A DNA stretch of 44,544 nucleotides from Chara braunii (Eukaryota; Streptophyta; Charophyceae; Charales; Characeae): contig BFEA01000436.1 of assembly GCA_003427395.1 (NCBI GenBank), positions 429,497-474,040 of the forward strand, given 5' to 3'. The notes below the pieces were generated by a model. It was not told where the DNA came from, made no database searches, and saw nothing but the letters and a program-made list of their open reading frames with translations. Below, piece after piece: positions 1-9,840 of this stretch (within the stretch, counting starts at the first letter, position 1; each line of letters begins with the position of its first letter). The position numbers were made by a program, and so were the translations under genes.

Positions 1-202
1 CCCGCCACCCGCCACGGCATCAGGCAGTTCCCATGACGAAGTGCGTCACTACACAAGGACCATGTTTGGCCAACCCAACGACCGCCGTGGGCTGCCCACC
101 TTGACGACCAGTGCGCTGGTCGCTCGACCGCTGCACAGTGTCCCACCTCCCAGTCCCAAGACGGGTTGCGGTACCCGAAGCCCAGCTGCAAAACAGTAGG
201 CG
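1..202. other. No gene recognised
   Basis: GC-rich unique-looking sequence. The only ORF crossing it runs into the following A tract and has a lysine run, so it is not supported as a gene. No motif was recognised. Confidence 0.5.
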
Positions 203-212
203 AAAAAAAGAG

Positions 213-251
<39 letters not shown>
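203..251. repeat. A-rich tract
   Basis: Almost pure A, beginning with a few G interruptions and ending before an AGCTT. It could be the poly(A) tail of a retroposed sequence or a simple repeat. No target-site duplication was evident around it, so I leave the origin open. Confidence 0.8.
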
Positions 252-254
<3 letters not shown>

Positions 255-519
255 TACCTCAACAAGATCTCCTCCGCCAATCCTTGCCGTAGCAGTTTGT
301 GAATAGTGGAAGTTCAATGTCAGTAACCCCACGGACTGTCGCAAATATACTCCGACACATACGACACCTACGTCCAGAAAAGCAAGCTTCAAGTGCAAAA
401 TCGAGGGTCTTCCTCAATTATTTGAGAAAGGCTGGGCGTCAACTGAAAGGCCCAGCAGGCTCGGAAACAAAAAAAAAAAACCGGTTCGGCGAAGTGCTCC
501 GGAGGGTACTGGTGGTTTA

Positions 520-960
520 ATGCGGAAGTGTGTTGAGATCCATACTTGTTAAACTTTATAAATAAGATGAGCAATGTACTCGGATTGCATTGGACAGTTT
601 AATTTTTTAGGTTATCCCAAAGATGTACACACAGGCCCATCCTCTCACGTGAGACGATTGTTTGGATGTTTGATGAGATCCGGACTTGTTTAGAAAACTT
701 AGTGAAATGACAGGCACGCCCATCTGGGAACCCTACCAGTGTGCGGAAGTGTGCTGAGATCCGTACTTGTTAAATTTAAAGTTTATAAATATGATGAGCA
801 AGATGTCCTGATTGAATCTTTGTTGGATAATACATTTCTTTACTAGGTTATCCCTAAGTTGTGCAAGAATACCCATCATCTTGCCCGAGACGGTTGTTTG
901 GATGTTGAAGGGATCCGGACTTCTTTAGAATACTTAGTGTGCTGAGATCCATACATGTTT
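520..960. repeat. Degenerate 22-bp repeat array, left copy
   Basis: Two full copies of the 22-bp motif lie at 526-547 and 747-768 (AAGTGTG... to ...CCGTACTT), with decayed copies at 666-687, 901-922 and 935-956. The sequence between them (GTTTATAAATATGATGAGCAAGATGT and similar, shown here only in part) matches the reverse complement of 35460-36250. This is therefore the left counterpart of the array that separates the Ulp1 gene from the DUF7869 element on the right side. Copies here are more decayed than on the right. Confidence 0.7.
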
Positions 961-979
961 ACAATTATGATGAGTAGGG

Positions 980-1560
980 TGTATTGTAGCAACCAGTTAA
1001 TGTTGATATACAGGTTTGTTTTGTGCAACAACACATGTCATATTACACAAGAACTTCAAATTTTGCTTATTGACGATCGAAATCCGCACTTTAAATGACC
1101 ATGCACAAAAGGTTTGGGTACAAACGCAAAGTTGTTGGTTACATGTAATGCAGGTGGTCATAAGGCATGTGATTCTATGCACACGCAAGAGATATCATGC
1201 TACTCATCTTTACTTAATGAACCACATACTCACAAACTCGCTGAGATTTGTCATGCATCCACAGACCAATTTGTCAATCATATGCACACTTTTGGTTGAG
1301 TTCAATAAAAATTGAAACATGGAACGCAATGTATGTTATGTTCCACCGCATGAGAGACGACTGGGATGAGGCAGAGATGACAAAGTCTATACACGACGTC
1401 GGATATGCAATGAGCCTGCTAAAGATAACTCAAACTCGCAATGATAAAAAAAAACAATGTCGTTGTCAAAACGACAGTTGCATAATGCCATGATTTACAA
1501 AATATAATAATTAATAAATAAAATACTTTCAAAAGAAAGTTTCTAAGTCAATCAAATCCA
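980..1560. other. Downstream flank of left Ulp1 copy; no gene
   Basis: The reverse complement is alignable to 34920-35100, the sequence after the right Ulp1 copy. Several overlapping short ORFs occur on both strands, but none is conserved between the two copies. The AT-rich part at 1500-1560 lies just after the Ulp1 stop and could hold its 3' UTR. Confidence 0.5.
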
Positions 1561-2640
1561 TTAAAGACAACGACGTCCTAAGATACATGATGTCAATTGT
1601 CGTCGAATAAGCGGGATATTTTTACAAGAGAACCTAAAAGGTGGTCGATCACCACGTTGTAACAGCGTCGCGAACGTCAATATGAACACCCCGCAACTAG
1701 TTCCATCCACTTGTCTTGGAACTCCTTCCACCACAACATTTCCCACTATCGACTTCCAACTTCTACCCGACCGCGTATGTGATGTTTGACGTTCCAAATA
1801 CTGTATCAATCAACTCGAAACCACTAATGTTATAACTTGAATCAGCTACAACGCGAGAAAAATAATCAAAAATTTCGAGGATATCATCTCTCAAGTTGAC
1901 GGAAAGGAGGATCCAGTGATCATTATCTTTGTGGACCGGAGCGAAGATAATATCGTATCGAAGCAAATCTACGTTTTTAGCCCACCTCTCCACCCCACTG
2001 TGTCTTGAAGTTGCAGTTAGCTTAAGAAGAACGAATTGAAGCTGAAGACTTGAAGGCCTGACGAAATGTCACTTGACGCACATGCGGTTGACCCCAATAG
2101 CGCCATATAGAAATTGATCACCTCATCATTCACTCTTTCGTCGATATGCAAGAGGGTGAGGATATCTTTTGTTGCAATTCGCAATTCACCATCGGTCGGG
2201 ATGGAAAGAACAGTATGAGGTGACACCGAGCCTCGTTTAATGTCGTCCAAAACCCGCAAGCTTCGAGGCGTAGTCGCTGCAGCGAATCTTTCCCCTCCTG
2301 TTCCACGTGTTGTGGCCCGCACTGCACAACATCGAGCAAAGGACACGTGGGGTAGTGAGAAACAGAGTTCTAAGCATTGTCCCTCGTTGCACGTGTTGCT
2401 AAGTATTTCTCATACCTGGCCTGACCCCTACTCACAGATCGTGGATATGTCCCTTTCTCTGGGCCAAAAGGGAAAGACATTCCTCAATGGCAATAACATG
2501 CTCCTTCTTCCCAATCTCGACATCAACCCCTGATGTCTTTAACATATCCTTGTGTTTTGTCGTCAACCCGAGGACTTTCTGGAATATATGTTCCGGATAT
2601 TTCGAGGACCTCCGTGTTTGAGATGACCCCACCCCTGTAC
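1561..2640 (-). pseudogene. Ulp1-like C48 cysteine protease, left copy, frameshifted
   Basis: Ulp1/SENP-family (peptidase C48) domain. In order: a short N-terminal segment around 2640-2430 ending in an IAIEECLSLL stretch; the entry motif ERVNDEVINFYMALL (about 2110-2155); the catalytic His in DNDHWILLS (about 1905-1930); Asp in EIFDYFS; Gln and Cys in VPRQVDGTSCGVF (about 1675-1715). All four expected active-site residues are present. Breaks relative to the right copy: a TAA at 2017-2019, a 1-nt loss near 2005 and a 1-nt gain near 1803. A plausible GT-AG intron spans 2415-2322 (CAG/GTATGAG to TTGTGCAG). Stop at 1561-1563. Known family role: SUMO/ubiquitin-like deconjugation. Such domains are often carried by plant and protist DNA transposons. 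That this one serves the element is inferred. Confidence 0.8.
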
Positions 2641-2644
2641 AACA

Positions 2645-3300
2645 GAAGAAAGACAGAACAGAAAATGAATATACGTTTTCCAACACGAATCCGACGGAAG
2701 TGACAATGTGAGAACCATATAATCGTAAAGACACACCAGTCACGCAAGACCTCTCCAATTACACAACCCAGATTTTGCATGGTCATGAGCACCGAGGTGC
2801 GTGTGTAAGGCTGGAAAACGAAACGATTAGCACATTCGAGCTTAACATCCCCGCCCTTGACAAAGGGAAACCACTACAAGTCGTAGAAGTAAAAGACCAA
2901 CATTCCCCGAAGTTCGGATTGCGGCGGACTTTTTCCCACAGCGGGCCCACAGAGACTAACCACATTACGCATCGACATAGGAAGTTCGGATCCCGACGGA
3001 CTTAAACCACCACTCTTTACGAGAAGAAAAAACCTTCATTCCATTTAGTTGACCATTACCTTAGCCGGGGAGACTTTTGCGAGGGAATGCTTCAATAAAA
3101 AAACACTTCATAGAAGGATAGATCCTTCCTTCCATGGAGTGTTATGTTTTCGATGAAGTCTTCCTTGCCCACGACTAGCAACCTGCCCGTGACCTGTAGT
3201 TGGAAGGACTGGTGGCTGTAGTATGTCGACATCCGAAACTTCCCGTATCGATAGACAGTGTGGACATTTGACGTGTGTATGACGCGAACTGTAGTCCATC
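2645..3300. other. Upstream flank of Ulp1 with two 22-bp motifs
   Basis: No coding signal is conserved. The reverse complement aligns with 33160-33830. It contains 22-bp motifs at 2910-2931 and 2982-3003. A pyrimidine tract followed by TACAG on the minus strand (about 2637-2660) looks like a splice acceptor ahead of the first recognised Ulp1 segment, and the same site is present on the right at 33800-33823. Confidence 0.55.
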
Positions 3301-3470
3301 GACATCCAGACTACGAAGGAAGCCCCGCTCTCGTTTTCGTAAACCTGGGCGCACATACAGTGTGGCGTTCTTCACAGCTTCCCAGCCGGTTTGTCTCTTC
3401 GCTCCTTCGTCGGTGAAGTTGGCGCGGGCAAAGCGAGCACGTCGAGGGCTTGAGTGCCGACCCTAGATTT

Positions 3471-4079
3471 TTAAGGGGATGTGATATGTTGTCGTCCCCT
3501 GACCTCGCCTTCCATTCCGTCGGCGAGGGTGGTCGGCAGTATCGGTGAGTTCGGTGGCGAGAAAGCGAGGGTAGCTGCCACGAAAGATTTGACGTTGCGA
3601 GCGTCGTCAACGTCAGGCGTTGTGGATGGATGCGCGGACACGTGCTGGTTGCCGAGGATACTGTCGATAACTTCTTCGATGCTTATACGACGACTTGCTC
3701 TAGATAGACTCATAGCAACGGAAGCCTCGTCGAACCGGTGTTGCAGATTGACGACGGACGTCAGTGGTTGATCCTCATAGTCTTCAGGCTGTGCAGAAAG
3801 GTTGCTAACCACTTGTGTCTCCATCTCGATTGCCATGGCATCGTCGTCGACATCATCCTCGTGATGCTCTCCGTACAGTTGTCCGAACTCGTCAGACGAC
3901 TCTCCAGATCCGGCATCGTCCTCACTGTCCTCCCCCTCGCCGTCTCCAATACCCACATCCTCTAAGGCACCCTCTGTACCTTCAAGCAATTCAATCAACT
4001 CCGTTTCTCCCCCTTCCTCCCCTTCCTCCCCTGTTTTCCCTTCTTCCTCGCCTTCTTCCCCTTCCGTCCCTTTCTCCAT
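3471..4079 (-). CDS. Acidic hypothetical protein, intact 202-codon ORF
   Basis: Uninterrupted ORF of 202 codons on the same strand as its decayed neighbours. The first half is glutamate/glycine-rich low complexity, followed by an acidic aspartate-rich segment. The second half is more ordinary, with a helical-looking stretch around RRISIEEVIDSILG. No domain was recognised. It lies between the 3' end of the methyltransferase pseudogene and Ulp1. The right-hand copy lacks this whole 850-bp segment (the sequence joins near 32960), so it is either an insertion in the left copy or a loss from the right. It could be a separate gene or a C-terminal exon of the upstream gene. The repeated GAG/GAA codons could also simply favour an open frame. 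Confidence 0.45.
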   Translation of the reverse strand: MEKGTEGEEGEEEGKTGEEGEEGGETELIELLEGTEGALEDVGIGDGEGEDSEDDAGSGESSDEFGQLYGEHHEDDVDDDAMAIEMETQVVSNLSAQPEDYEDQPLTSVVNLQHRFDEASVAMSLSRASRRISIEEVIDSILGNQHVSAHPSTTPDVDDARNVKSFVAATLAFSPPNSPILPTTLADGMEGEVRGRQHITSP

Positions 4080-4176
4080 TTCCTCCTCTCATTCCCTTCC
4101 ATGCAATCCAAACCTTCTCTGGTACCCGTGTTGAATCCCGGCGACCGCCCTTGTGTCTCCATGCATGCTGCCCCTC

Positions 4177-4982
4177 CTAGTGGTACGACAATCCGTGGAC
4201 GACCCCCCCCCCTGAAGAAGTTCGGATCTCGGCGGACTTCGTCGTCTCTGTGTTGCTGGACCCTGCACTTGTAGGTTGTCGCTGCAATCCTAGCGGTCGT
4301 CGCTCGCGCTCAGGCGACACATTTTCGTCCCTCACCGCACCGCTACCAATTGCGGGACCCTGGCTCGGCTCCCCCGACCCCGAGGGGCTCTGCACGGTGG
4401 ACCGCACTTGCGGCACCTCAACCGATGTAGTTCGGATCCCAGCGGACTTCAACGTTCCGCCTGAGCGGCCGCCGAGAACAACCAAGGTTGCCAACGTCTC
4501 CCTCACTGAGTGCACAGACGAACTCGAAAGGTTGGCGGACTGCGTCGCAGGCTCCGGCTCGGGGTCGGTAGACGGATGTCGATCAACGACGAAACCCGCC
4601 ACCCCACTGCTGCCTCCCAGTGTCGTGGTACCGCCGTGAGAACGTCCATCCCCAGTACGTGGAACTCCTCTTCCACCCCCCGCACTGCCAACCCTGTCCC
4701 GTCCACCGCCAGTTGCCCCCCCCCGAAACTCCCGTGCGCCCCACTGGGAGGGGGCACTTTCCAGTCCACCATGCCCTTCGACGGGCTCGTGTCGAGCTCG
4801 TAATAATCCTCCGTCAATTCCAACCAGCACTTGTCCTGAAGCTCGTCGAACAGTCGCCCAGTTGTGGAAACAACGGACAAGTCCTCGGGTGCGAACGTGT
4901 CATTTTCGACCCTCACTTTTTGGAGGACCGAAATCCTCGCGAGGTGCATGAAATTGGACTTCGACTCACGAGGGATGGACAC
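4177..4982 (-). pseudogene. C-terminal region of ParB/methyltransferase protein, left
   Basis: Starts with a segment conserved in the right copy (32200-32427): SNFMHLARISVLQKVRVEN through ELDTSPSKG. It then continues as Gly/Ser/Thr/Pro-rich low-complexity sequence in a shifted frame (4830-4177). The aligned codon just upstream of the conserved part is TAG here (4989-4991) and TGA on the right (32197-32199). Two 22-bp motifs lie inside the low-complexity coding part, at 4428-4449 and 4218-4239. They read in frame as KSAGIRT and KSAEIRT. The 4428 copy is shared with the right side (32730-32751); the 4218 copy has no clear counterpart. Function unknown. Confidence 0.55.
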
Positions 4983-5062
4983 CCATCCCTATCTCGGTAC
5001 TGCGACGACCATGAACCACTCGCCCTTTTGTATCGCAGGCTGGATGACTCCTCAATGCCAAA

Positions 5063-6667
5063 TCATGTCATGGCCCCTGTCCACCTCAGACGAATGACTT
5101 TGTGGCTAAGAAGGAAGTGGATGTTGTCATCCTTCCAAAACGGATGATCGGGCGAGGCGTAGGACCCGGGACACAATGCGGGCGGGGGGCCAGCCAAAGC
5201 TCCCAGTCTCTCCAACAACTTCATCGGAGTGGTGCCCGGCACCGGTCTGGCCATCGACGACAGTAGGGGTGTCGGGCTTGTCGACGGACCGACCGACGAA
5301 GACCCTCGGGCGTGCTCCGTCAGAGCTGGGTCATACGGCAGGTCGAGGCTCTCGGTGTCGCTTTCCTCCTCCTTCGCGTTGGCATCGAACTCCACACCGG
5401 TGACTGCCTCGTCATCAGTGGAGATGAAGGAAGCGTAACTGTTGAACTCCAACTCCTCCTCGAAGTCAACGAAGTAAAGGGACTGCAGCCTTTCGAGAAA
5501 GGTCTTCGCGTTCATGCAGGAGGCGAAATGGGGGTTGTTGAGCAACACCAACATGTGGTCCCTGCGGCGGACATACTCGGCGTCAGTGTCCTTCCTTGGC
5601 CGCGTTTGAAGGAACAAGAAGTCGTATATCCTGTTCCTCTTCCCCTTACTCAACTTGAACCACATGTCCGTCTTGTTGCTCCACACCAGATCTCGTGTCG
5701 CCTTCACGACCATGAACTCTCAATTGTGGGCCCCCGAATTCACCTCGTTTTTTATGAGTTGCATCGTGAATTGCAAGAGGCCGAAGTTCCCTTCCCTCGC
5801 GACAACGTTCTGGCCTGCCTTCAGTAGTTCCCACACGCTTTGCGCGTGCGGCTTCCCAAGAAAGACGACACCCTCTCCCTTTTTGCTAACAGAATCGCGA
5901 AGACCGACGACTTGTGTCGGATTGCTGCCCTGTCTTTCAGGCGTGGTCTGCGACCAGTTGCAAGGCGTGAAGGGAATCTCCGACACATCCGTCTGGGTAA
6001 CCTTCTGCGGCAATCGCACCACAACAGCGGCACCCCTTGGCGGCCTTCCCTCGTAGACGAGGGACTTGTTGACGTGCAGATCGTCACCCTTGAAGAGGAT
6101 GTACATGAGGTCGTCTTCCGTGTACAGATTGTTCCCCACAGGGAAGCTTTTCTTTTGCTGGCTCCTCCTCACCAATTTCCCTTCCAACAATTTTACGAAA
6201 GAAAGATGGTGCATGCTGGCCAGAAATGAGAGGTTGTGCTGCCGCGACACGAAAACAACGACAGTCCAATGCGACAGACACCACGTCTGAAGAAGATAAG
6301 AATTCAAAGTCTCGAACGCTTGCGGTTTCCATAGCTTCAGGTCAACCGGTTCGCACAGATCGACGACGAAAGTGTGGCTCTTTATGGTGGTCACCGCTTC
6401 CTTCAGGTCTGCACTCCTGATGTCAGCCTCCAAAGGGTCGTTGCCGAACGGTGCGATGGATGTGACGTCCCCCGTGTCTTTCCATTTTATGCGCACAATG
6501 CCTTCGACAAGTGCGATCTCCCGACTCGTCAGCCTGCTCCCAGTCAACATGAAGAGAACCTTGTTTCTCCAGTGGATGGTCAACTTTCTGTGGCCGACCA
6601 ACTTTTCCATCACCTCGATCGAGTGGTCGTCGTCGCAACCCATGTACGGTGGGCAGTCCTTGAACAA
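5063..6667 (-). pseudogene. Beta-class DNA methyltransferase-like domain, left copy
   Basis: One reading frame over 535 codons, broken by TGA at 5720-5722 (TGT, Cys, in the right copy) and ended by a 1-nt loss near 5120. The motif order resembles permuted beta-class N6A/N4C methyltransferases. A strand plus VVDLCEPVDLKLW sits where the (D/N/S)PP(Y/W) motif should be (residues 101-113), followed by an HWTVVVFV strand. Later GEGVVFLGKPH and NVVAREG (residues 264-293) occupy the place of the SAM-binding motif I. The canonical PPY/PPW is absent, so catalysis is doubtful even in an undamaged version. C-terminal to this lies an acidic linker. The match is to fold order, not to a close family member. 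The ParB-like segment upstream supports the methyltransferase reading, because ParB-methyltransferase fusions are common in phages and plasmids. Confidence 0.55.
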
Positions 6668-7222
6668 CGTCGCATCAGAAACGTATTTCCTGCTACCATC
6701 CTACAAATCGCTATTTAATCCTCGATTTTCGAACTTTTTGAAGACGGCAGACCTCGATTTCTGAAAATGGTATTTTTGGATCCAATCCGCGTTCGGCCTC
6801 TTCTCGTGCTTGAATTGGTAGTAATTCCACAACCGGACCAACACGCGGTTGCACTTCACCAACTGCACCATTTCCTGCACACTCAACTTCCCCAGCTTCG
6901 CCAACGACGGGGAGCCGACCTGGACCCAAACGACCTCACAAGCAAGCACCTTCTTCAGAACGTGACACTTCTTATTGTCGGTGAGTGCTTCCATCACTTT
7001 CGAATAATGCGTGTCCGGCTCAGGCACTTGCACGAACGAATTGCCCTCCTCTTTCTCCTTTTTGCCTTTCTTAGTCGGCGGCTCCACGGGGACGTTGTAA
7101 GTGACCTCCTTTTTGCCCAACTTGTCGTTGTCGATGTAGGCGACCCCCGACTTTACGTTTTTTACCTTCTTCTTCTTGACGATCCACTTTGCTCCGTCGT
7201 GGCCCAGCAACCTACCTGTCTC
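6668..7222 (-). pseudogene. Linker between ParB-like and methyltransferase domains
   Basis: Continues in the same frame as the segments on both sides. It is separated from the next part by TAG at 6701-6703 and from the previous part by TGA at 7223-7225. Two lysine-rich stretches (IVKKKKVKNVK and PPTKKGKKEKEE) are followed by a more ordered segment with LSVQEMVQLVKCNRVLVRLW and a basic end. It may be nuclear-localising or DNA-binding, which is inferred from charge only. No equivalent exists on the right, where the copy is truncated at about 30690. Confidence 0.5.
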
Positions 7223-8028
7223 TCATTTTTCAAAAAATTCAACGGCCAGTTTCTGGACATTCTTGCGGGCCATCTCCAACGGAAAATAAGAACGCAGGGC
7301 AGCATTTTGTTTCTTAATGGCATCCTCTCTCTTTTTATCAGCGAGAATCCACAAGTTCTTGTACGGCGTCTTATGAAGCGCCACCGCACAGAACTCCGAG
7401 TCACACCATTTCCGGACTTGTTTTTGTTTCCCGCTAGGGTTCCCCATGACAGCTCTGGGAAAACCGTCATGCTTCCACTGCCACCGAATGTCTTTCATGG
7501 ACAGTTTCAATTGTCTAGGAGGTGCCATGAGGTCTTTCTTGTTGTCCTGGGAACTAACAAGAAAATACCCTTCAAAGTTGTTGTCCGAAAAATACACCAT
7601 TCTACCATCTCGTTGCCGAGCAACGATCAGGCTGCAGCCGCGTTGTGCTGCCCAGAGACTGCGTAGTAGTAGTATTGTCCCGCCAGCTCGTCCCTCCACT
7701 CCTCCGGCTTCAGACGTTGTGCCTTGTTCTCAGGAGTTGTTTTTTGCAGCCCTAGCGGTGCCAGCTTCAGGGTTGGCAATTCGTACGACTGTTCTTTGTT
7801 TTCGAACGTCAACCGCATCACTTATTTGATCCCTTCAACAAGGACGGGATCCAGTGACCGCTGGTTGTACAAATACTCCCACTCCCCGAGGTCGATGACC
7901 TGAGAAGGGCTAATCTCGAACTCCCGCTTCGTCCTGACACCGTCTTTGTACTCCGGGAAGGACCCGGCGTCGACATCGATGGCAAGTCGTGGCGAGGAAG
8001 GTCTCGATTCAGCCTGCTTCTGTTTCAA
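7223..8028 (-). pseudogene. ParB/sulfiredoxin-like domain
   Basis: Two frames joined by a frameshift near 7640-7690. The first part (8028-7627, TAA at 7822-7824) has ISPSQVIDLGEWEYLYNQRS, matching the strand and NxR-type box I of the ParB/Srx fold. It ends in YYYYAVSGQHNAAAA, matching the GxHRxxAA box II. The second part (7699-7223) supplies the conserved Asn strand YFSDNNFEGYFLVSSQDN and a tryptophan-rich tail. Known family: ParB N-terminal domains bind DNA and CTP or act as nucleases, and in phages they precede DNA methyltransferases. The usual box II Arg is replaced by Asn, so the activity is uncertain. Recognition rests on motif spacing only. Confidence 0.55.
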
Positions 8029-8327
8029 AGCCTGACGTTTGCTACCCGGGCGGTCTTATTCCCCCCCCGTTCCCTTTCGTTTCTCCCCCACACTCTTCGG
8101 GCCCTTGGTCTTCTATTTCTTCGAAGAGCCGACAACATCGTGTTGACGATCTCCCCTCCTCTTTTGTGGAGTGCCATGCGTTCCCTCTCCGCCCACGCTC
8201 TCGTCCTCCGTGCCATGGCCCTTGGCAGTCTCCAAGTCAACCTCACAGTGGACTGCCGCCTTTCCAATGCCTCAGTGATCTCCTCAAGAACTTGATCTGC
8301 TTGCTGGAACCCAGGTATAGACAGCAC
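8025..8327 (-). pseudogene. Basic helical segment upstream of ParB-like domain
   Basis: An open stretch of about 100 codons on the same strand overlapping the start of the ParB-like frame. It contains QQADQVLEEITEALERRQST followed by an Arg/Ala-rich helix and a very basic C-terminus. It fits an N-terminal linker of the same protein. No family recognised. It could be a shadow of another frame, since GC-rich sequence keeps several frames open. Confidence 0.35.
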
Positions 8328-8344
8328 GGACTGGTCTCTTCAAC

Positions 8345-9041
8345 TTAACGGCGAAGACGTCGGCAGCGGTGTTGCCTCATCTTCGCTGTCGTCGAATTAA
8401 CCGCGACTCCCCCCCCTCTGTAGCTGTGTAGCTGCATCGGAACCCAGATCCCCCCCCTCCGGCGCCGCCCCGCTGGATTCACAACCGCCACACAACTGCA
8501 AGGGCTTTGACAGCTCCCGGTCGGGGCTGACATCGCAAGGGACGTCGAGGCCGACATCCTTCTCATCCAACAAGTTAAAACTCTCGAGCCAAAACAAACC
8601 CGCCCTGCCGAAGGGGGTCGTTGTAGAACGGTGTGTTCACAGCACCCGCTACGAACCCCTCAAACAAATCCGTGTTCAGCAGTGCCCCCTTGGAATTAGC
8701 GACGACGTTGCCCTTCACACCGTAAACATTTTTCATATTGAACCGGACTGCCTTTCGCGTCCTCCCACCGCAAGACGGCCCCCAGCAGCCTACGTCGCTT
8801 GTTGGTCTCGATGAAGATGACAGGACCTCACGGCTGTTTAACGGGGTTCGAAGCATCTGCACAGCACCAGTCGACGAACCATTTCGACCTCGGGTGGTCC
8901 GACCACGATTTCAAGGCCGTAAACGACCGTCTTGTGGAATCTTTTCCTGATTCCTTCCCGGAGGTCCCAGCAGGCTCCTCCTCGCGCCTCGACGAAGACA
9001 TCGTGTTTGCACACGACAACGCAAATGAAGCAAACCACCAA
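8345..9041 (-). pseudogene. N-terminal conserved region of the ParB/methyltransferase gene
   Basis: Three overlapping frames form a plausible continuous protein. The recognisable core is KAVRFNMKNVYGVKGNVVAN, then LLNTDLFEGFVAGAVNTPFY (8725-8590), continuing in another frame as FWLESFNLLDEKDVGLDV (8594-8540). The upstream part (9041-8840) is basic. I recall similar phrases from large charophyte proteins but cannot name a domain. The gene probably begins at or above 9041; a decayed 22-bp motif at 9183 lies just upstream. Multiple frameshifts make it non-functional. Confidence 0.45.
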
Positions 9042-9182
9042 GCTGTCAGGTTTGGGAAAACCAGAGCATTAACAGTCCTGTCACAGTCAAACGAGAACGC
9101 AGGCGGTAACGAAGCATCACAAACACAGGCGACAAACACTGAATTGCACAAGTCGGCCTTATCACGTCTTTTCAAAAGCGAG

Positions 9183-9333
9183 AAGTTCAGATTACGGCGA
9201 ACTTCGCACACAGAGCCCTTCAACAACCCACGTCGAACGACCATTCCTTGTGCGGGCCTCGATGCGGCTATCATTTGCACTGGTGCTGATGGCTGCTGGT
9301 GGAAATAACCGAAGTTCGCCAAGATCTGAACTT
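9183..9333. repeat. Pair of 22-bp motifs upstream of the ParB gene
   Basis: 9183-9204 is in forward orientation (AAGTTCAG to GCGAACTT) and 9312-9333 is in reverse orientation (AAGTTCGCC to CTGAACTT), so they face inward. They bound about 107 bp of otherwise unremarkable sequence. Confidence 0.7.
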
Positions 9334-9380
9334 CGAATACAGCGGGAATGGTAGTGCGGTACACCAAAGTCACAAACAGT

Positions 9381-9840
9381 GCTCAAAATAGATCCATACC
9401 CAACAAGAAGGCCTACCAAATTTACCCCATTTGCAATTGAGCATCTCGAAAGACTGCCCGAACAACTGATAACCATATGGACATGGAGGGGAATTTTGTT
9501 TGTGGAGTGCAAAACTCTGCTCAAAACAGATCCAGATCCAACAAGAAGGCCAACCAAAATTGCCCCAGTTGCGATTGAGCATCTGAAAAGACTGCCCGAA
9601 CAATTGATAACCTGCGGGAACTGGAGGGGAGTTCTGTTTGTGGAGTGCGAAACTCTGCTTAAAACAGATCCAGATCCAACAAGAAGGCCCACCAAACTCG
9701 CCCCAGTTGTGATTGAGCATCGTGACATACTGCCGAAAAACTGATAACCTGCGGTAACTGGAGGGGAATTCTGTTTGTGGAGTGCGGAACTCTGCTCGAA
9801 ACAGATCCAGATCCAACAAGAAGGCTCACCGAACTCGTCC
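9381..9840. repeat. 138-bp tandem repeat, about 3.3 copies
   Basis: Units start at 9381, 9519, 9657 and 9794, each opening with GCTCAAAACAGATCCAGATCC or a close variant. The period of 138 is a multiple of three, so long ORFs exist on both strands (9370-9819 minus, 9379-9744 plus) that are pure repeat translations. Each unit holds AACTGATAACC...GGAACTGGAGGGG. No function is visible. Confidence 0.85.

Noticed and set aside
111-302. ORF with a poly-lysine tail
   Set aside because: The lysine run is translation of the A tract at 203-251; no other coding evidence.
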